Made by a program: the position numbers and the translations under genes. Under the pieces are notes generated by a model. That model saw only the letters and a list, made by a program, of their open reading frames with translations, made no database searches and was not told the origin of the DNA. A DNA stretch of 64,000 nt from CAWUEX02 sp963921305 (lineage in GTDB: Bacteria; Pseudomonadota; Alphaproteobacteria; Rhodospirillales; Rhodospirillaceae), in the NCBI GenBank assembly GCA_963921305.4, contig CAWUEX030000002.1, positions 310,001-374,000 on the forward strand. Direction: 5' to 3'. Below, in pieces: positions 53,479-61,371 of the stretch (its first letter is position 1; each line of letters opens with the position of its first letter).

Positions 53479-54278
53479 TGCCTGATACTGCCCGGTCTGT
53501 TCAGGTTGTTGTTGCCGATGACAAGGCGTTCATCCGTAACTTGATCCAGGGCATGCTGCATAAGTTTGGTGACTTCGATGTGCTTCATGCCAATAGCGGT
53601 GAAGAGGCGCTGGAACTCCTAAACCAAAGACGCTCACGCATTCAATGCGTGATTGCCGATTGGAATATGGAACCCATTGATGGCCTTGAGCTGTTGCAGA
53701 CCATTCGCCAGGGGCGGACCAAAGGGGTGGACCGCGGATTGCCGTTCATCATGTTAACAGCGCATGCCGATAGCCCGATCGTCAAGTCGGCGATACAGTT
53801 CGACATCTCGGGGTATCTGGTCAAACCCGTGTCTCATGACAAGCTCAAGTCCGCGGTCGAGAACGCGCTCAACGCATCGGCTGATGTTAAAGATCCGACG
53901 CAGTACGCAAGCGTAAAACGCCCCCAGGTGCCCAAGGAGCTTAAAGAGGGCGAGGTGCGCAAGTCCGCCTGGGTCGTTTGGAATAGAGACCGCTATAAGT
54001 TGTGGAAGGTGGATGACACGCTGGATCAAATCCGCATGGAGGCGGAGCACCAGATCCGCCAGCAGGCCGAACTCCTGGATATTCGCAATAAGCGCCTGCG
54101 GCCATTGGACAAAGTGCCGGTGGGAACCGTTTTGGCGGACGACATTCTGGATGAAGATGGCTCACTGCTTCTGGCCGCGGGAATTGTCCTTAATGAGTCC
54201 CTATTGGCCCGCCTCAAGGAACTGGCGGCAACGCACGACCATACCGTGTCTTTGTGGATCGGTGATCCGGAGGGTTAA
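53478..54278 (+). CDS. Response regulator with a short HD-GYP-like C-terminal segment
   Basis: 266 residues from ATG at 53478, where the kinase stop overlaps (TGATG); a GTG at 53475 is also possible. REC domain: VVVADDKAFIRNLIQGM (acidic pair), phospho-acceptor Asp61 (IADWNMEP), Thr in MLTAHAD, and Lys in YLVKPVSHD. The C-terminal 130 residues hold a linker helix and LRPLDKVPVGTVLADDILDEDGSLLLAAGIVL, which resembles the strand-loop that opens HD-GYP phosphodiesterases, but no HD-GYP domain follows. Output by protein-protein contact is inferred; no DNA-binding domain seen. Ends 3 bases before the REC-EAL gene. Confidence 0.85.
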   Translation: MPDTARSVQVVVADDKAFIRNLIQGMLHKFGDFDVLHANSGEEALELLNQRRSRIQCVIADWNMEPIDGLELLQTIRQGRTKGVDRGLPFIMLTAHADSPIVKSAIQFDISGYLVKPVSHDKLKSAVENALNASADVKDPTQYASVKRPQVPKELKEGEVRKSAWVVWNRDRYKLWKVDDTLDQIRMEAEHQIRQQAELLDIRNKRLRPLDKVPVGTVLADDILDEDGSLLLAAGIVLNESLLARLKELAATHDHTVSLWIGDPEG

Positions 54279-54281
54279 ACT

Positions 54282-55544
54282 ATGGACGATACAAACCGCT
54301 CAAAGCCTCCGCCAACCTCTTCCGCATCTCACAGCACTTCAACGTCTGCGGCCAAGGCGCAGCGCCTTCTCATCGTCGACGACAAAGCGTTTGCCCGCTC
54401 GGTGATACGGCGCGCGCTGGATAAAATGGGATACACACAGGTCGATGAGGCGGGGGGTGGCCTGGCCGCTATTGAAGCCGTGAAGTCAGCCGGCCCGGCC
54501 TACGATGTTGTCATCTGCGACATCATCATGCCCGATGTGGACGGTATTCAGCTTCTCCGGGAGTTCGCTGATCTCGAACGGCCACCTCAGATTATTTTGG
54601 CATCGGGGTCAGACTCAAGCGTGCTCGCCGCGACGGAGGAGCTTGCCAAAACCCGGGGACTCAAAGTTCTGGGGGTGTTGAAAAAACCCGTTAGCAAAGA
54701 CGCCTTGGACTCGGCGCTCTCTGGATTCGAGGCGGCCGAGCCGGCTGCCACAAAGAGATCAGGCTCGATGCGGCAACTGACCAAGGGTGAATTGGCAGAC
54801 GGTCTGGAGTCGGACGCCGTGACCGTCTTTTACCAACCGAAGGTCGAGTTAAAGTCCGGCGCGGTGACGAGTGTGGAGGCTCTGGTCCGCTGGCGCGAAC
54901 GGGACGGCAGCATTCTTCCCCCGGCTGCGTTCATCAGCGTTGCAGAAGACACTGGACTTATCCGCCCGCTGACGGAGAAGGTTGTCGCGATCGCTTTGGA
55001 TCAATGCTCCGCCTGGAACAAGGACGGCCTTGATCTCAAGGTCAGCGTCAATATGTCCGCTCAGGACCTCAATGACGTCACCTTCCCTGATGAGATCTCC
55101 GAAACGATCGATGAGTTGGGTGTGCCGGTTGAACACGTGATTGTCGAGGTCACCGAAACAGGACTCTTCCAGGACTTGGCGACGTCGCTGGACGTTATGA
55201 CCCGCCTTCACTTAAAGGGCATCAAACTCTCGATCGACGACTTCGGGACCGGCTATTCGTCGATGGGACAGTTGCAGCGCATTCCGTTTTCCGAATTGAA
55301 AGTCGACCGCGCCTTCGTGACCAACGCGGGCAACCGGCCCAAGGCGCTGGCGATTTTGAAGGCGAGCGTCGACCTGGCGCAGCGCCTCGGCATCGGCACC
55401 ACAGCCGAAGGTATCGAAACGGCGGACGACTGGGCTCTTCTCGAAGACCTCGGGATTGACGTCGGCCAGGGCTTCTACATCGCCAAGCCCATGCCGGCCG
55501 AAGACGTGCCAGGCTGGGTGGAATCTTGGCAAGTGGCGCGCTGA
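54282..55544 (+). CDS. REC-EAL c-di-GMP phosphodiesterase
   Basis: 420 residues. A disordered Ser/Thr/Pro-rich 25-residue leader, a REC domain (RLLIVDDKAFARSVIRRAL, Asp80 in ICDIIMPDVDG, Lys in LKKPV), then a full EAL domain: EALVRWRERDG (Glu199-Ala-Leu), SVNMSAQDL, VEVTETGLFQD, IDDFGTGYSSMGQL, LKVDRAFV and TTAEGIET. All catalytic residues appear present, so it should hydrolyse c-di-GMP to pGpG under phosphorylation control. Last gene of the operon; its stop codon lies within sequence matching the rsmD 3' end, next to direct repeat copy B. Confidence 0.92.
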   Translation: MDDTNRSKPPPTSSASHSTSTSAAKAQRLLIVDDKAFARSVIRRALDKMGYTQVDEAGGGLAAIEAVKSAGPAYDVVICDIIMPDVDGIQLLREFADLERPPQIILASGSDSSVLAATEELAKTRGLKVLGVLKKPVSKDALDSALSGFEAAEPAATKRSGSMRQLTKGELADGLESDAVTVFYQPKVELKSGAVTSVEALVRWRERDGSILPPAAFISVAEDTGLIRPLTEKVVAIALDQCSAWNKDGLDLKVSVNMSAQDLNDVTFPDEISETIDELGVPVEHVIVEVTETGLFQDLATSLDVMTRLHLKGIKLSIDDFGTGYSSMGQLQRIPFSELKVDRAFVTNAGNRPKALAILKASVDLAQRLGIGTTAEGIETADDWALLEDLGIDVGQGFYIAKPMPAEDVPGWVESWQVAR

Positions 55545-55549
55545 GCTAT

Positions 55550-55639
55550 CTGATCCGGAGCTGAGCGCCGGTCTCATCGGCCAGATTTGACCCTGAAAAA
55601 GGTTTTCGGCGAAAAATCGAGGAACGAGCCCATGCACGC
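55550..55639. repeat. 90-bp direct repeat, copy B (after the EAL gene)
   Basis: Copy of 49858-49947 in the same orientation, 87/90 bases the same. The bases just upstream (55540-55558, GCTGAGCTATCTGATCCGG) also match rsmD codons at 49834-49852. Between the copies lies the complete three-gene signalling operon and its promoter region. Confidence 0.9.
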
Positions 55640-55696
55640 CTGTTTGGGTCAATTGGTCCGGACCAACTAACGGTGCCTAGGTCTCTCTAACTTCGG

Positions 55697-56287
55697 CTAA
55701 CCGTCCCAATCGGGCGGAACATTGACGTATTGGTAGACCACGATGAGATGCCCGGCCGGATCGAGCACGCCCATTTCAAGAATGCCGGGTGAGCCGTCTT
55801 CGCCGGTGTTGCGATAGCCGGTGACGGTGTAGCCCTCTTCGATTAGTTCCGCGCGCAAGTCCATGAAGCGTTTGGTCTCGATCACCATGGCGGTCAGGCT
55901 CGGCGTGCGGATGATGGGGGCGGCCAGGCCTTTGACCTCGGTGATGGCGAAGGCGCGCTGTTCGGTCGAGGAATGCAGCGTCGCCTGGCGCACGGCCTTG
56001 GTGGGATCGAAGTTGAACGCCTGATAGGCATAATTGCTGTCCGGATTGACCTGGCTTTCTTCCATATAGGCGAATTCGAAGCCCAGGTGATCGACGTAAA
56101 ATTTCAGCGCTGCGTCCATATCCGGCACCACCAGATTGGGGCGCTTGAAGCGGACGTAGCGGTCGTCTTCGCCCCCGGGACCACCCTCATGGCCATCCGC
56201 CCCAGTTCCATGGCCTTCGGCCAATGCCGCTCCCGCCAGATGGGCCCCGAACAGAACCGTGAACGCTGTGAGAATAAGTGTGCGCAT
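55697..56287 (-). CDS. Secreted VOC-fold protein
   Basis: 196 residues from ATG at 56287 (MRTLILTAFTVLFGAHLAG), a Sec signal cut near AALAEG; the frame reaches 56302. A Gly/His-rich linker (GHGTGADGHEGGPGGEDD) precedes one VOC domain: RPNLVVPDMDAALKFYVDHLGFEF, AFAITEVKG, and MGVLDPAGHLIVVYQYV. A Glu in ILEMGVLDP fits the last metal ligand, but the first His is missing, so metal use is uncertain. VOC proteins are rarely periplasmic. Divergent from the 56356 gene, which also has a signal peptide. Confidence 0.8.
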   Translation of the reverse strand: MRTLILTAFTVLFGAHLAGAALAEGHGTGADGHEGGPGGEDDRYVRFKRPNLVVPDMDAALKFYVDHLGFEFAYMEESQVNPDSNYAYQAFNFDPTKAVRQATLHSSTEQRAFAITEVKGLAAPIIRTPSLTAMVIETKRFMDLRAELIEEGYTVTGYRNTGEDGSPGILEMGVLDPAGHLIVVYQYVNVPPDWDG

Positions 56288-56355
56288 AGTTTTCCCCTTC
56301 AACTGTGCCGGGATGGTAGCCTAGCTTTCAGATATCAGCGACTCAGGAGTACGCC

Positions 56356-57114
56356 ATGATCTCTAAAATCTTCAGCGCCGCCCTCGCCACGGCAGCCGCC
56401 CTGTCCGTCTCCGCCAGTGCGGCGGACAGCGTGGAAGCCAGCCGCAACACCAACATCGACCGCATGGTCAGCGGCGCGCACAGCTTCTACGAGGAAGACG
56501 GCGAGACCCTGCGCGGGCGCGAATGGTTCCGCATGATCGCCCATCAGGACGGCACGCGCACCATGACCATCACCAAGGACACCTTCGGCACCAACCGCCA
56601 GCACACCATCGTCATGCGGGTCGACGACCGGTTCCGGCCCTTAGAGGCCTACGGCATGTACCGCTACCCGGATGGCGAACGCGGCTCCGTGCGCGTGGCG
56701 GTGGATGGCGATTTGCTGACGGCGCAGTCGTTCAGCCCAACCGGCCACACCCTGCACGAAGTGCGGGTGCCGCCGGCGCTGGCTGTGGTGACCCATGGCG
56801 AAGGCCTGAATTCCTGGAGCGCCTCGGTGCTCGACCCGGACAGCAATGACACGTCTGAACCCTCGTCGATGCCGCGGACCTCTTACTTCATCTCCCCGCC
56901 GAAGGAAGAACCCGGCCCGGTGTTGGGCAAGATCACCCGCGCCACCCTGGAACGCATCGGCGAGGAAACCGTCACCGTGCCGGCGGGGACGTTCGAAACC
57001 GTGCACTACCGCACCGGCCCACTGGACATCTGGGCGATGAAGGGCGACCGCATTCTCGTCAAGCAAACCTACTTCGGCGAAGACTACGTGCTGACCGAAT
57101 ACAACGCGGAGTGA
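56356..57114 (+). CDS. Secreted protein of unknown function
   Basis: 252 residues with a Sec signal (FSAALATAAALSVSASA). The mature region is beta-rich: FRMIAHQDGTRTMTITKD, VMRVDDRFRPLEAYGMYRYPDG, GEETVTVPAGTFETVHYRTGPLD and ILVKQTYFGEDYVLTEYN. The recurring GTFETVHYR-like strand and general order suggest a DUF3108-like or lipocalin-type beta barrel, which is only a guess. The dienelactone hydrolase begins 7 bases after its stop, so the two are one operon. Confidence 0.75.
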   Translation: MISKIFSAALATAAALSVSASAADSVEASRNTNIDRMVSGAHSFYEEDGETLRGREWFRMIAHQDGTRTMTITKDTFGTNRQHTIVMRVDDRFRPLEAYGMYRYPDGERGSVRVAVDGDLLTAQSFSPTGHTLHEVRVPPALAVVTHGEGLNSWSASVLDPDSNDTSEPSSMPRTSYFISPPKEEPGPVLGKITRATLERIGEETVTVPAGTFETVHYRTGPLDIWAMKGDRILVKQTYFGEDYVLTEYNAE

Positions 57115-57121
57115 CTTTGCG

Positions 57122-57802
57122 GTGGCCGCCCGCGCCATTACGCTGAGCGCCGCCGACGGTCATCGTTTCGCGGCGTGGCTGGCGGAACCGGAGGGTGCGT
57201 GTAAGGGCGGGGTGGTTGCCTTGCACGCGGTCTACGGCCCGACCCGGCACATGGGGGATGTCTGCACCAAATGGGCGGAAGCGGGCTACCGCGCCGTGGC
57301 TCCGGCCCTGTTCGACCGGCTCGAACCCGGATTGGTGTTCCCGTACACACAGCCCGAGCTTGGGGTGGAGCGCTACACCGCCCTAACCGAGGACCAGATC
57401 TTTGCCGACATCCGCGCAGCTGCAAAATCAGCGAACCCAGATGGCCCGGCGGTGATCTCGGGCTTCTGCACCGGCGGCACCTGGGCCTGGCGGGCGGCGG
57501 CCGACCCGGCGATGACCTTTGCCGCGCAGGTGAATTTTTACGGCAGCCATGTGGCGCAGCACCTGGACCTGACGCCGCGCTGCCCAACGCTCATGCACTA
57601 TGGCGCGCTCGATCACGTCGTGCCGTTGGCGACATCCCAGGAGATCGCCACGCGCCATCCTGAGGTGGAACTACATGTCTACGCCCATGCGGGACATGCG
57701 TTCTTCAATCCGGATCAGGAGAGTTACGACGCCGAGGCGGCGGCGTTGGCGTGGGAAAGGACGGCGGGGTTTTTAGATGATCTCAAAGCGTCAAATCTTT
57801 AG
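57122..57802 (+). CDS. Dienelactone hydrolase family protein
   Basis: 226 residues from a GTG 7 bases after the preceding stop. Alpha/beta hydrolase with a Cys nucleophile: GFCTGGTWAWRAAA (Cys116), Asp164 in GALDHVVP and His192 in HAGHAFFN complete the triad. DLH-family enzymes open lactone rings in aromatic breakdown or hydrolyse other esters. Its 3' end overlaps the HEPN-like gene on the other strand by 12 bases. Confidence 0.87.
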   Translation: MAARAITLSAADGHRFAAWLAEPEGACKGGVVALHAVYGPTRHMGDVCTKWAEAGYRAVAPALFDRLEPGLVFPYTQPELGVERYTALTEDQIFADIRAAAKSANPDGPAVISGFCTGGTWAWRAAADPAMTFAAQVNFYGSHVAQHLDLTPRCPTLMHYGALDHVVPLATSQEIATRHPEVELHVYAHAGHAFFNPDQESYDAEAAALAWERTAGFLDDLKASNL

Positions 57803-59122
57803 TGGTCTGCCACCAGCTGCAATAACTCTCGCCGCCAACATCCGTATAAGCTCTATGTCATGCCTCAATGAGTCCTCTTCTGACGTAAAGGGCAATATCG
57901 GCCCTAAGTAGTCATCTCCAGACTTTGCATGAACGATTCTACACCGAATCTCATAAACCCTTTCAGCCACCTGATTGATGACCTCATCATCCACTGCTTT
58001 CAAATTGATTCTTCGTTTTGAGAGTTTTTTATTATTTTCCAGGAATTCCTTTCGCGCCGGAGAAGCCGAAATAAAACTATCTATTTCATCTTTACCGACA
58101 CAATTCGCGATAGTAGCTTTAAGTTGCGACCTCTCGCCTCCAATAGCTGTTTTACCCGCCGATTGAGCAGCCGCAATAATTCGAATTACATCGTCATCTC
58201 TATCTACCTGGAAATTTGGGCGCTTAATTATGTTCCTAACTTTCTTCTGCGCTTCCGCTTGAGCAAACGACGGAAAATAGTTTTCGATCGCCTGATAGAA
58301 CGCTAGAAATTGCATGAGCGGCGTTTGTGTCGCGCCGACCCCGTACCAGTAAAGAGACATTGGTTCGTGATCGTAATGAATCGTTGGAAACGAAAAACTA
58401 TCTTCGATCTGCCTTCCTCTAAATCTCTTAGGTCTACGCGCCCTTCTTACAAGTCCGAGTGCCTCGCCGGTTTCAGTTTCAATCTGAAAAAACAACGCAT
58501 CTGATACGGATTCTAATATTTGCTGTGCCTCATCATGGCCCTCAATATCGACGCCGGATATCTTTATTTCGAATGGTCCGTCCTGAGACACTCGCGTTAA
58601 GAGTTCGGTAAATGGGAAAACTTTGCGAAGGATGATGGACTTGCCCTTACTTTTGCCATCTCCCGTCAATTCTAATTGGGCTTTTTTGGGTTTCTCGCCT
58701 TTAGACCTTTTTATTCGATTTAGAATCGTTCCCCTGCCATGAAAAAAATCTTCCTTGTTCAGTTCTTTGACACGGGCTGCGATAACGCCTTGTTGGGGAG
58801 AGTAAATTGCAAAAAAGTCTTCAATAAATCCGAAACCTTCAAACTTTTGCGCAACAAGTTTTTGAGCATCTTCCAAATTTTCAATGTAAACGCGCCGCGA
58901 CTCCCGTTTCGAAGGCAAGTTGACGTATATGGCGTTCTCATACCCTTGAAAAAATATATCTTCTGAAGATGAATACGAGATCTCGTTCGCGTCACAACGC
59001 TCTTTTATTTGGCCAACTAGATCGTCAAAGCTCTCTTGATCTTCAGCGGAGATGGATTCATCAACCTCGTCAATTTCTCCAAAATCAACGACGTCAACTA
59101 GGTCTTCGGATTTTTGATTCAT
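57791..59122 (-). CDS. AT-rich gene for a HEPN-like protein
   Basis: 443 residues from ATG at 59122 (a TTG at 59134 is in frame). No membrane helix or signal. The N-terminal 60 residues are very acidic (VDFGEIDEVDESISAEDQ). The middle is a beta-rich unassigned domain. The C-terminus is helical: QFLAFYQAIENYFPSF, then YEIRCRIVHAKSG with the R-x4-H pattern (Arg393, His398) that marks HEPN RNase domains, then a long helix. Bases 58801-58860 hold 19 G or C of 60, against 42 of 60 at 57481-57540. Alone, no partner gene of the same composition. A HEPN RNase, perhaps an abortive-infection factor, is inferred. Confidence 0.6.
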   Translation of the reverse strand: MNQKSEDLVDVVDFGEIDEVDESISAEDQESFDDLVGQIKERCDANEISYSSSEDIFFQGYENAIYVNLPSKRESRRVYIENLEDAQKLVAQKFEGFGFIEDFFAIYSPQQGVIAARVKELNKEDFFHGRGTILNRIKRSKGEKPKKAQLELTGDGKSKGKSIILRKVFPFTELLTRVSQDGPFEIKISGVDIEGHDEAQQILESVSDALFFQIETETGEALGLVRRARRPKRFRGRQIEDSFSFPTIHYDHEPMSLYWYGVGATQTPLMQFLAFYQAIENYFPSFAQAEAQKKVRNIIKRPNFQVDRDDDVIRIIAAAQSAGKTAIGGERSQLKATIANCVGKDEIDSFISASPARKEFLENNKKLSKRRINLKAVDDEVINQVAERVYEIRCRIVHAKSGDDYLGPILPFTSEEDSLRHDIELIRMLAARVIAAGGRPLKI

Positions 59123-59324
59123 TGTTACCCACAAACACTTTCTTGAAATATTTGCGCGTCGCTATGGTCTCCATCTAAAGCCAAAATTACGATGGTGAAG
59201 GGCGCTCGCGACAATTCTAGTTTGTTCTATGTAACATATTTCAGCCGTAGATAGGCAGCGTTGGCAGTCGCGGTTTAGGCCGCACGGTCAGTAGCAAGCT
59301 GTCAAGGTTAGCTTACGCGACCCC

Positions 59325-60299
59325 CTACTCCGCCTCCGCTGCCACACGGAAGCCGATCCAGCTTTGCCGCATGTCTTCGGGATCCGGACCGCCGCGTGTG
59401 GCCGAGCGGGTGAACAGCGGCCCGGTGCCGTAGGCGCCGCCGCGCAAGGGGCTTTCATCGCAAAAGCCGGTGCTGACCGCCGCGCCGTCGCCCGGCATGG
59501 CCGAGTGATTGGGCATCCAGCAATCGGCCACCCATTCCCAGGCGTTGCCGATCATGTCGTAAAGGCCCCAGGCGTTGGGTTCGAACATCCCGGCGGGTGA
59601 GGTATAGAGCCAGGTGTCGTTGCAGGTCTGATGGGCCCGGGCGGGAAACGCCCCGCCCATGGTGGCGTCGGCGATGTTGCCATAGCGGCAGACTTCGCTG
59701 CCGTCATCGCCCCAGGGATACACCGTGGTCGAGCCGGCGCGTGAGGCGTACTCCCATTCCGCTTCGGTGGGCAAACGGTAGGTGCGTCCGGTGATCTCAG
59801 ACAGCCACGCGGCATAAGCGCGGGCGTCGTTCTTCGACACACACACGGCGGGATGATCGGACGCCTGGGGGATGCCGGGATCACGCCACGACTTGCCGTT
59901 CTCTCCCGTATCCCAGTCTCCGGCCCAGACCACACAGTGCGGCTGAGTCTCGTGCCCGGTCGCTTTGACAAACTCCGCGAACTGATCGCGCGTCACTTCG
60001 AAGCGGGCGATGGCGAAGGGTTTTTCAATGGTGATATCGACCTGGGGCGACTCCCACAAAATGCGCACACCGGAGATGTGGCGCTCCCAGTCGAGCTCGT
60101 TGACCAAAGACGCGGGCGAGCCCTTGGTGTAGCTGCCGGGCGGCAAAAATTTCATTTCCGGACAGACCGCGCAGTCGCGGAACACACCGGGGCCGAGATC
60201 GCCATCCAGATCGCGGGTGACCTGCCGTGCCGTGTCGGGCGCCGGAGCGCAAGCGGCGAGCGCGAGCAGTGCTGAGCAGAGGACGAAGATGCGGTTCAT
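59325..60299 (-). CDS. SUMF1/formylglycine-enzyme-fold lipoprotein
   Basis: 324 residues from ATG at 60299, giving a lipoprotein signal (LCSALLALAACAPAP, lipobox Cys17). The frame remains open further upstream to 60848, but those codons overlap a real gene and are unlikely. The SUMF1 domain: MKFLPPGSYTKGSPAS, FEVTRDQFAEFVKATGH, YRLPTEAEWEYASRAGS, GLYDMIGNAWEWVADCW, and the final RGGAYGTGPLFTRSATRGG. True formylglycine enzymes have a Cys pair in that last segment; here both positions are non-Cys, so sulfatase activation is unlikely. The Tat Rossmann protein gene starts upstream on the same strand, 11 bases away. Confidence 0.85.
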   Translation of the reverse strand: MNRIFVLCSALLALAACAPAPDTARQVTRDLDGDLGPGVFRDCAVCPEMKFLPPGSYTKGSPASLVNELDWERHISGVRILWESPQVDITIEKPFAIARFEVTRDQFAEFVKATGHETQPHCVVWAGDWDTGENGKSWRDPGIPQASDHPAVCVSKNDARAYAAWLSEITGRTYRLPTEAEWEYASRAGSTTVYPWGDDGSEVCRYGNIADATMGGAFPARAHQTCNDTWLYTSPAGMFEPNAWGLYDMIGNAWEWVADCWMPNHSAMPGDGAAVSTGFCDESPLRGGAYGTGPLFTRSATRGGPDPEDMRQSWIGFRVAAEAE

Positions 60300-60310
60300 G
60301 ATCGACTCCC

Positions 60311-61084
60311 CTACTTGCCCGGCATGGCGGCGTAATCGTTGCGCCAGGCGCCGAGGGGCACATCCTCGACATTGCGCAGACCGAACGCTTTGCCGCGCGC
60401 TTCGGGATTGGTGAGCGCGTCCAGCGACACCAAGGCGACATCGCCGGCGTTGATGTTGGAGACGAAATAGTCCTTGCGGTCGAGCAGGATGAAGCCGGTC
60501 TGGCCGCCGGGCTCTTGCGGCACGCGGCCCGGGGCGATGATGGTCCAGCTGAGGCCACTCTCGCGCAGATAAGCTTCGCCTTTGGTTTTGAAATAGCGCA
60601 CGTAGTTTTTGGCCGGGTTGAGGCTTTGATCCACCTGCGGGCCCGAGGTGGCGGTGGAGATCAACACGAAGTGTTTGACGTTGGCCGCCTTGGCCGCGTC
60701 GACCAGATTGCGCATGCCGTGGTAGTCGACGAACTCCGGATTGTACGGCCCGGACCATTCCGACGAGCGGATCGATGAGACGACATAGTCGACGTCTTGC
60801 AGCGGCCCGAGCAGCGTGCGCGGATCGCGCACATCGGCCTCGACCCATTCATACATGTTGGGCCAGCGGATTTCGGCGCGCTCTGCGTTGCGGGTCATGG
60901 CGCGTACGGTGTAGCCGTCGGCCTTGATGGTCTCGGCGATGAAGCGGCCAATGCGCCCGGTGGCGCCGAGGACGAGGACGCGTCCTTTCGTGGGGGCGTT
61001 GGTCTCTTGTGCAAATGCCTTGGGCGCGGCCAGTGCGGCGGCGGCCCCCAGCAGTGCAGTGCGGCGATTGAGTTGCGGTGTCAT
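60311..61084 (-). CDS. Tat-signal NAD(P)-binding (NmrA/SDR-like) protein
   Basis: 257 residues from ATG at 61084, which places the Tat motif at the front (LNRRTALLGAAAALAAPKAFAQE). A Rossmann fold follows: VLVLGATGRIGRFIAETIKA (dinucleotide loop), VEADVRDPRTL, FVLISTATSG and IIAPGRVPQEPGG. The atypical SDR/NmrA-like family uses NAD(P) as cofactor or sensor. Like the methyltransferase at 9112, the cofactor should be bound before export. Co-transcribed with the SUMF1-fold gene (11 bases). Confidence 0.83.
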   Translation of the reverse strand: MTPQLNRRTALLGAAAALAAPKAFAQETNAPTKGRVLVLGATGRIGRFIAETIKADGYTVRAMTRNAERAEIRWPNMYEWVEADVRDPRTLLGPLQDVDYVVSSIRSSEWSGPYNPEFVDYHGMRNLVDAAKAANVKHFVLISTATSGPQVDQSLNPAKNYVRYFKTKGEAYLRESGLSWTIIAPGRVPQEPGGQTGFILLDRKDYFVSNINAGDVALVSLDALTNPEARGKAFGLRNVEDVPLGAWRNDYAAMPGK

Positions 61085-61231
61085 TCCACCCTCCCTGGCC
61101 ACCCCTCCGGCAGTCAGACCATGAGCCTAACAGGCGGAACAGACAACTGTCATGGCCCGGCACCCCATTGGGGCTTGGGCCAGCCGAAGGACAAGCCTGA
61201 CCGGGCTATCCATAGCCTCCCGAGAGCATGG

Positions 61232-61254
61232 GTCACCCGGTCGCGCCGGGTGAC
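61232..61254. repeat. Short perfect palindrome in the 61.1-61.4 kb gap
   Basis: GTCACCCGG (61232-61240) pairs with CCGGGTGAC (61246-61254) around TCGCG. It lies beside, and shares the GTCAC/GTGAC ends of, the composite palindromic repeat at 61275-61362. A looser GC-rich inverted pair lies at about 61150-61190. Confidence 0.6.
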
Positions 61255-61274
61255 GACCGCGTTTCATAAACACT

Positions 61275-61362
61275 GTCATGCTCGGGTTTATCCCGAGCAT
61301 CCAGGGTACCCGGCGCGCCGAGTGCTGCAACCCTGGACCCTCGGCATAAAGCCGAGGGTGAC
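61275..61362. repeat. Composite palindromic repeat, copy 2 (inverted relative to copy 1)
   Basis: Reads GTCATGCTCGG, loop, CCGAGCATCCAGGGT, a central loop, ACCCTGGACCCTCGG, loop, CCGAGGGTGAC. The reverse complement of 6540-6628 has the same order and near-identical arms, differing mainly in the loops and the central 25 bases. Between tag and the Tat Rossmann gene. Confidence 0.85.
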
Positions 61363-61371
61363 AGTATCGGG

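Noticed and set aside
60300..60848. Extension of the SUMF1-fold frame upstream of its lipoprotein signal
   Set aside because: It lies across the Tat Rossmann gene on the same strand in another frame, and its residues are unlike a protein; the lipobox start at 60299 is far better.
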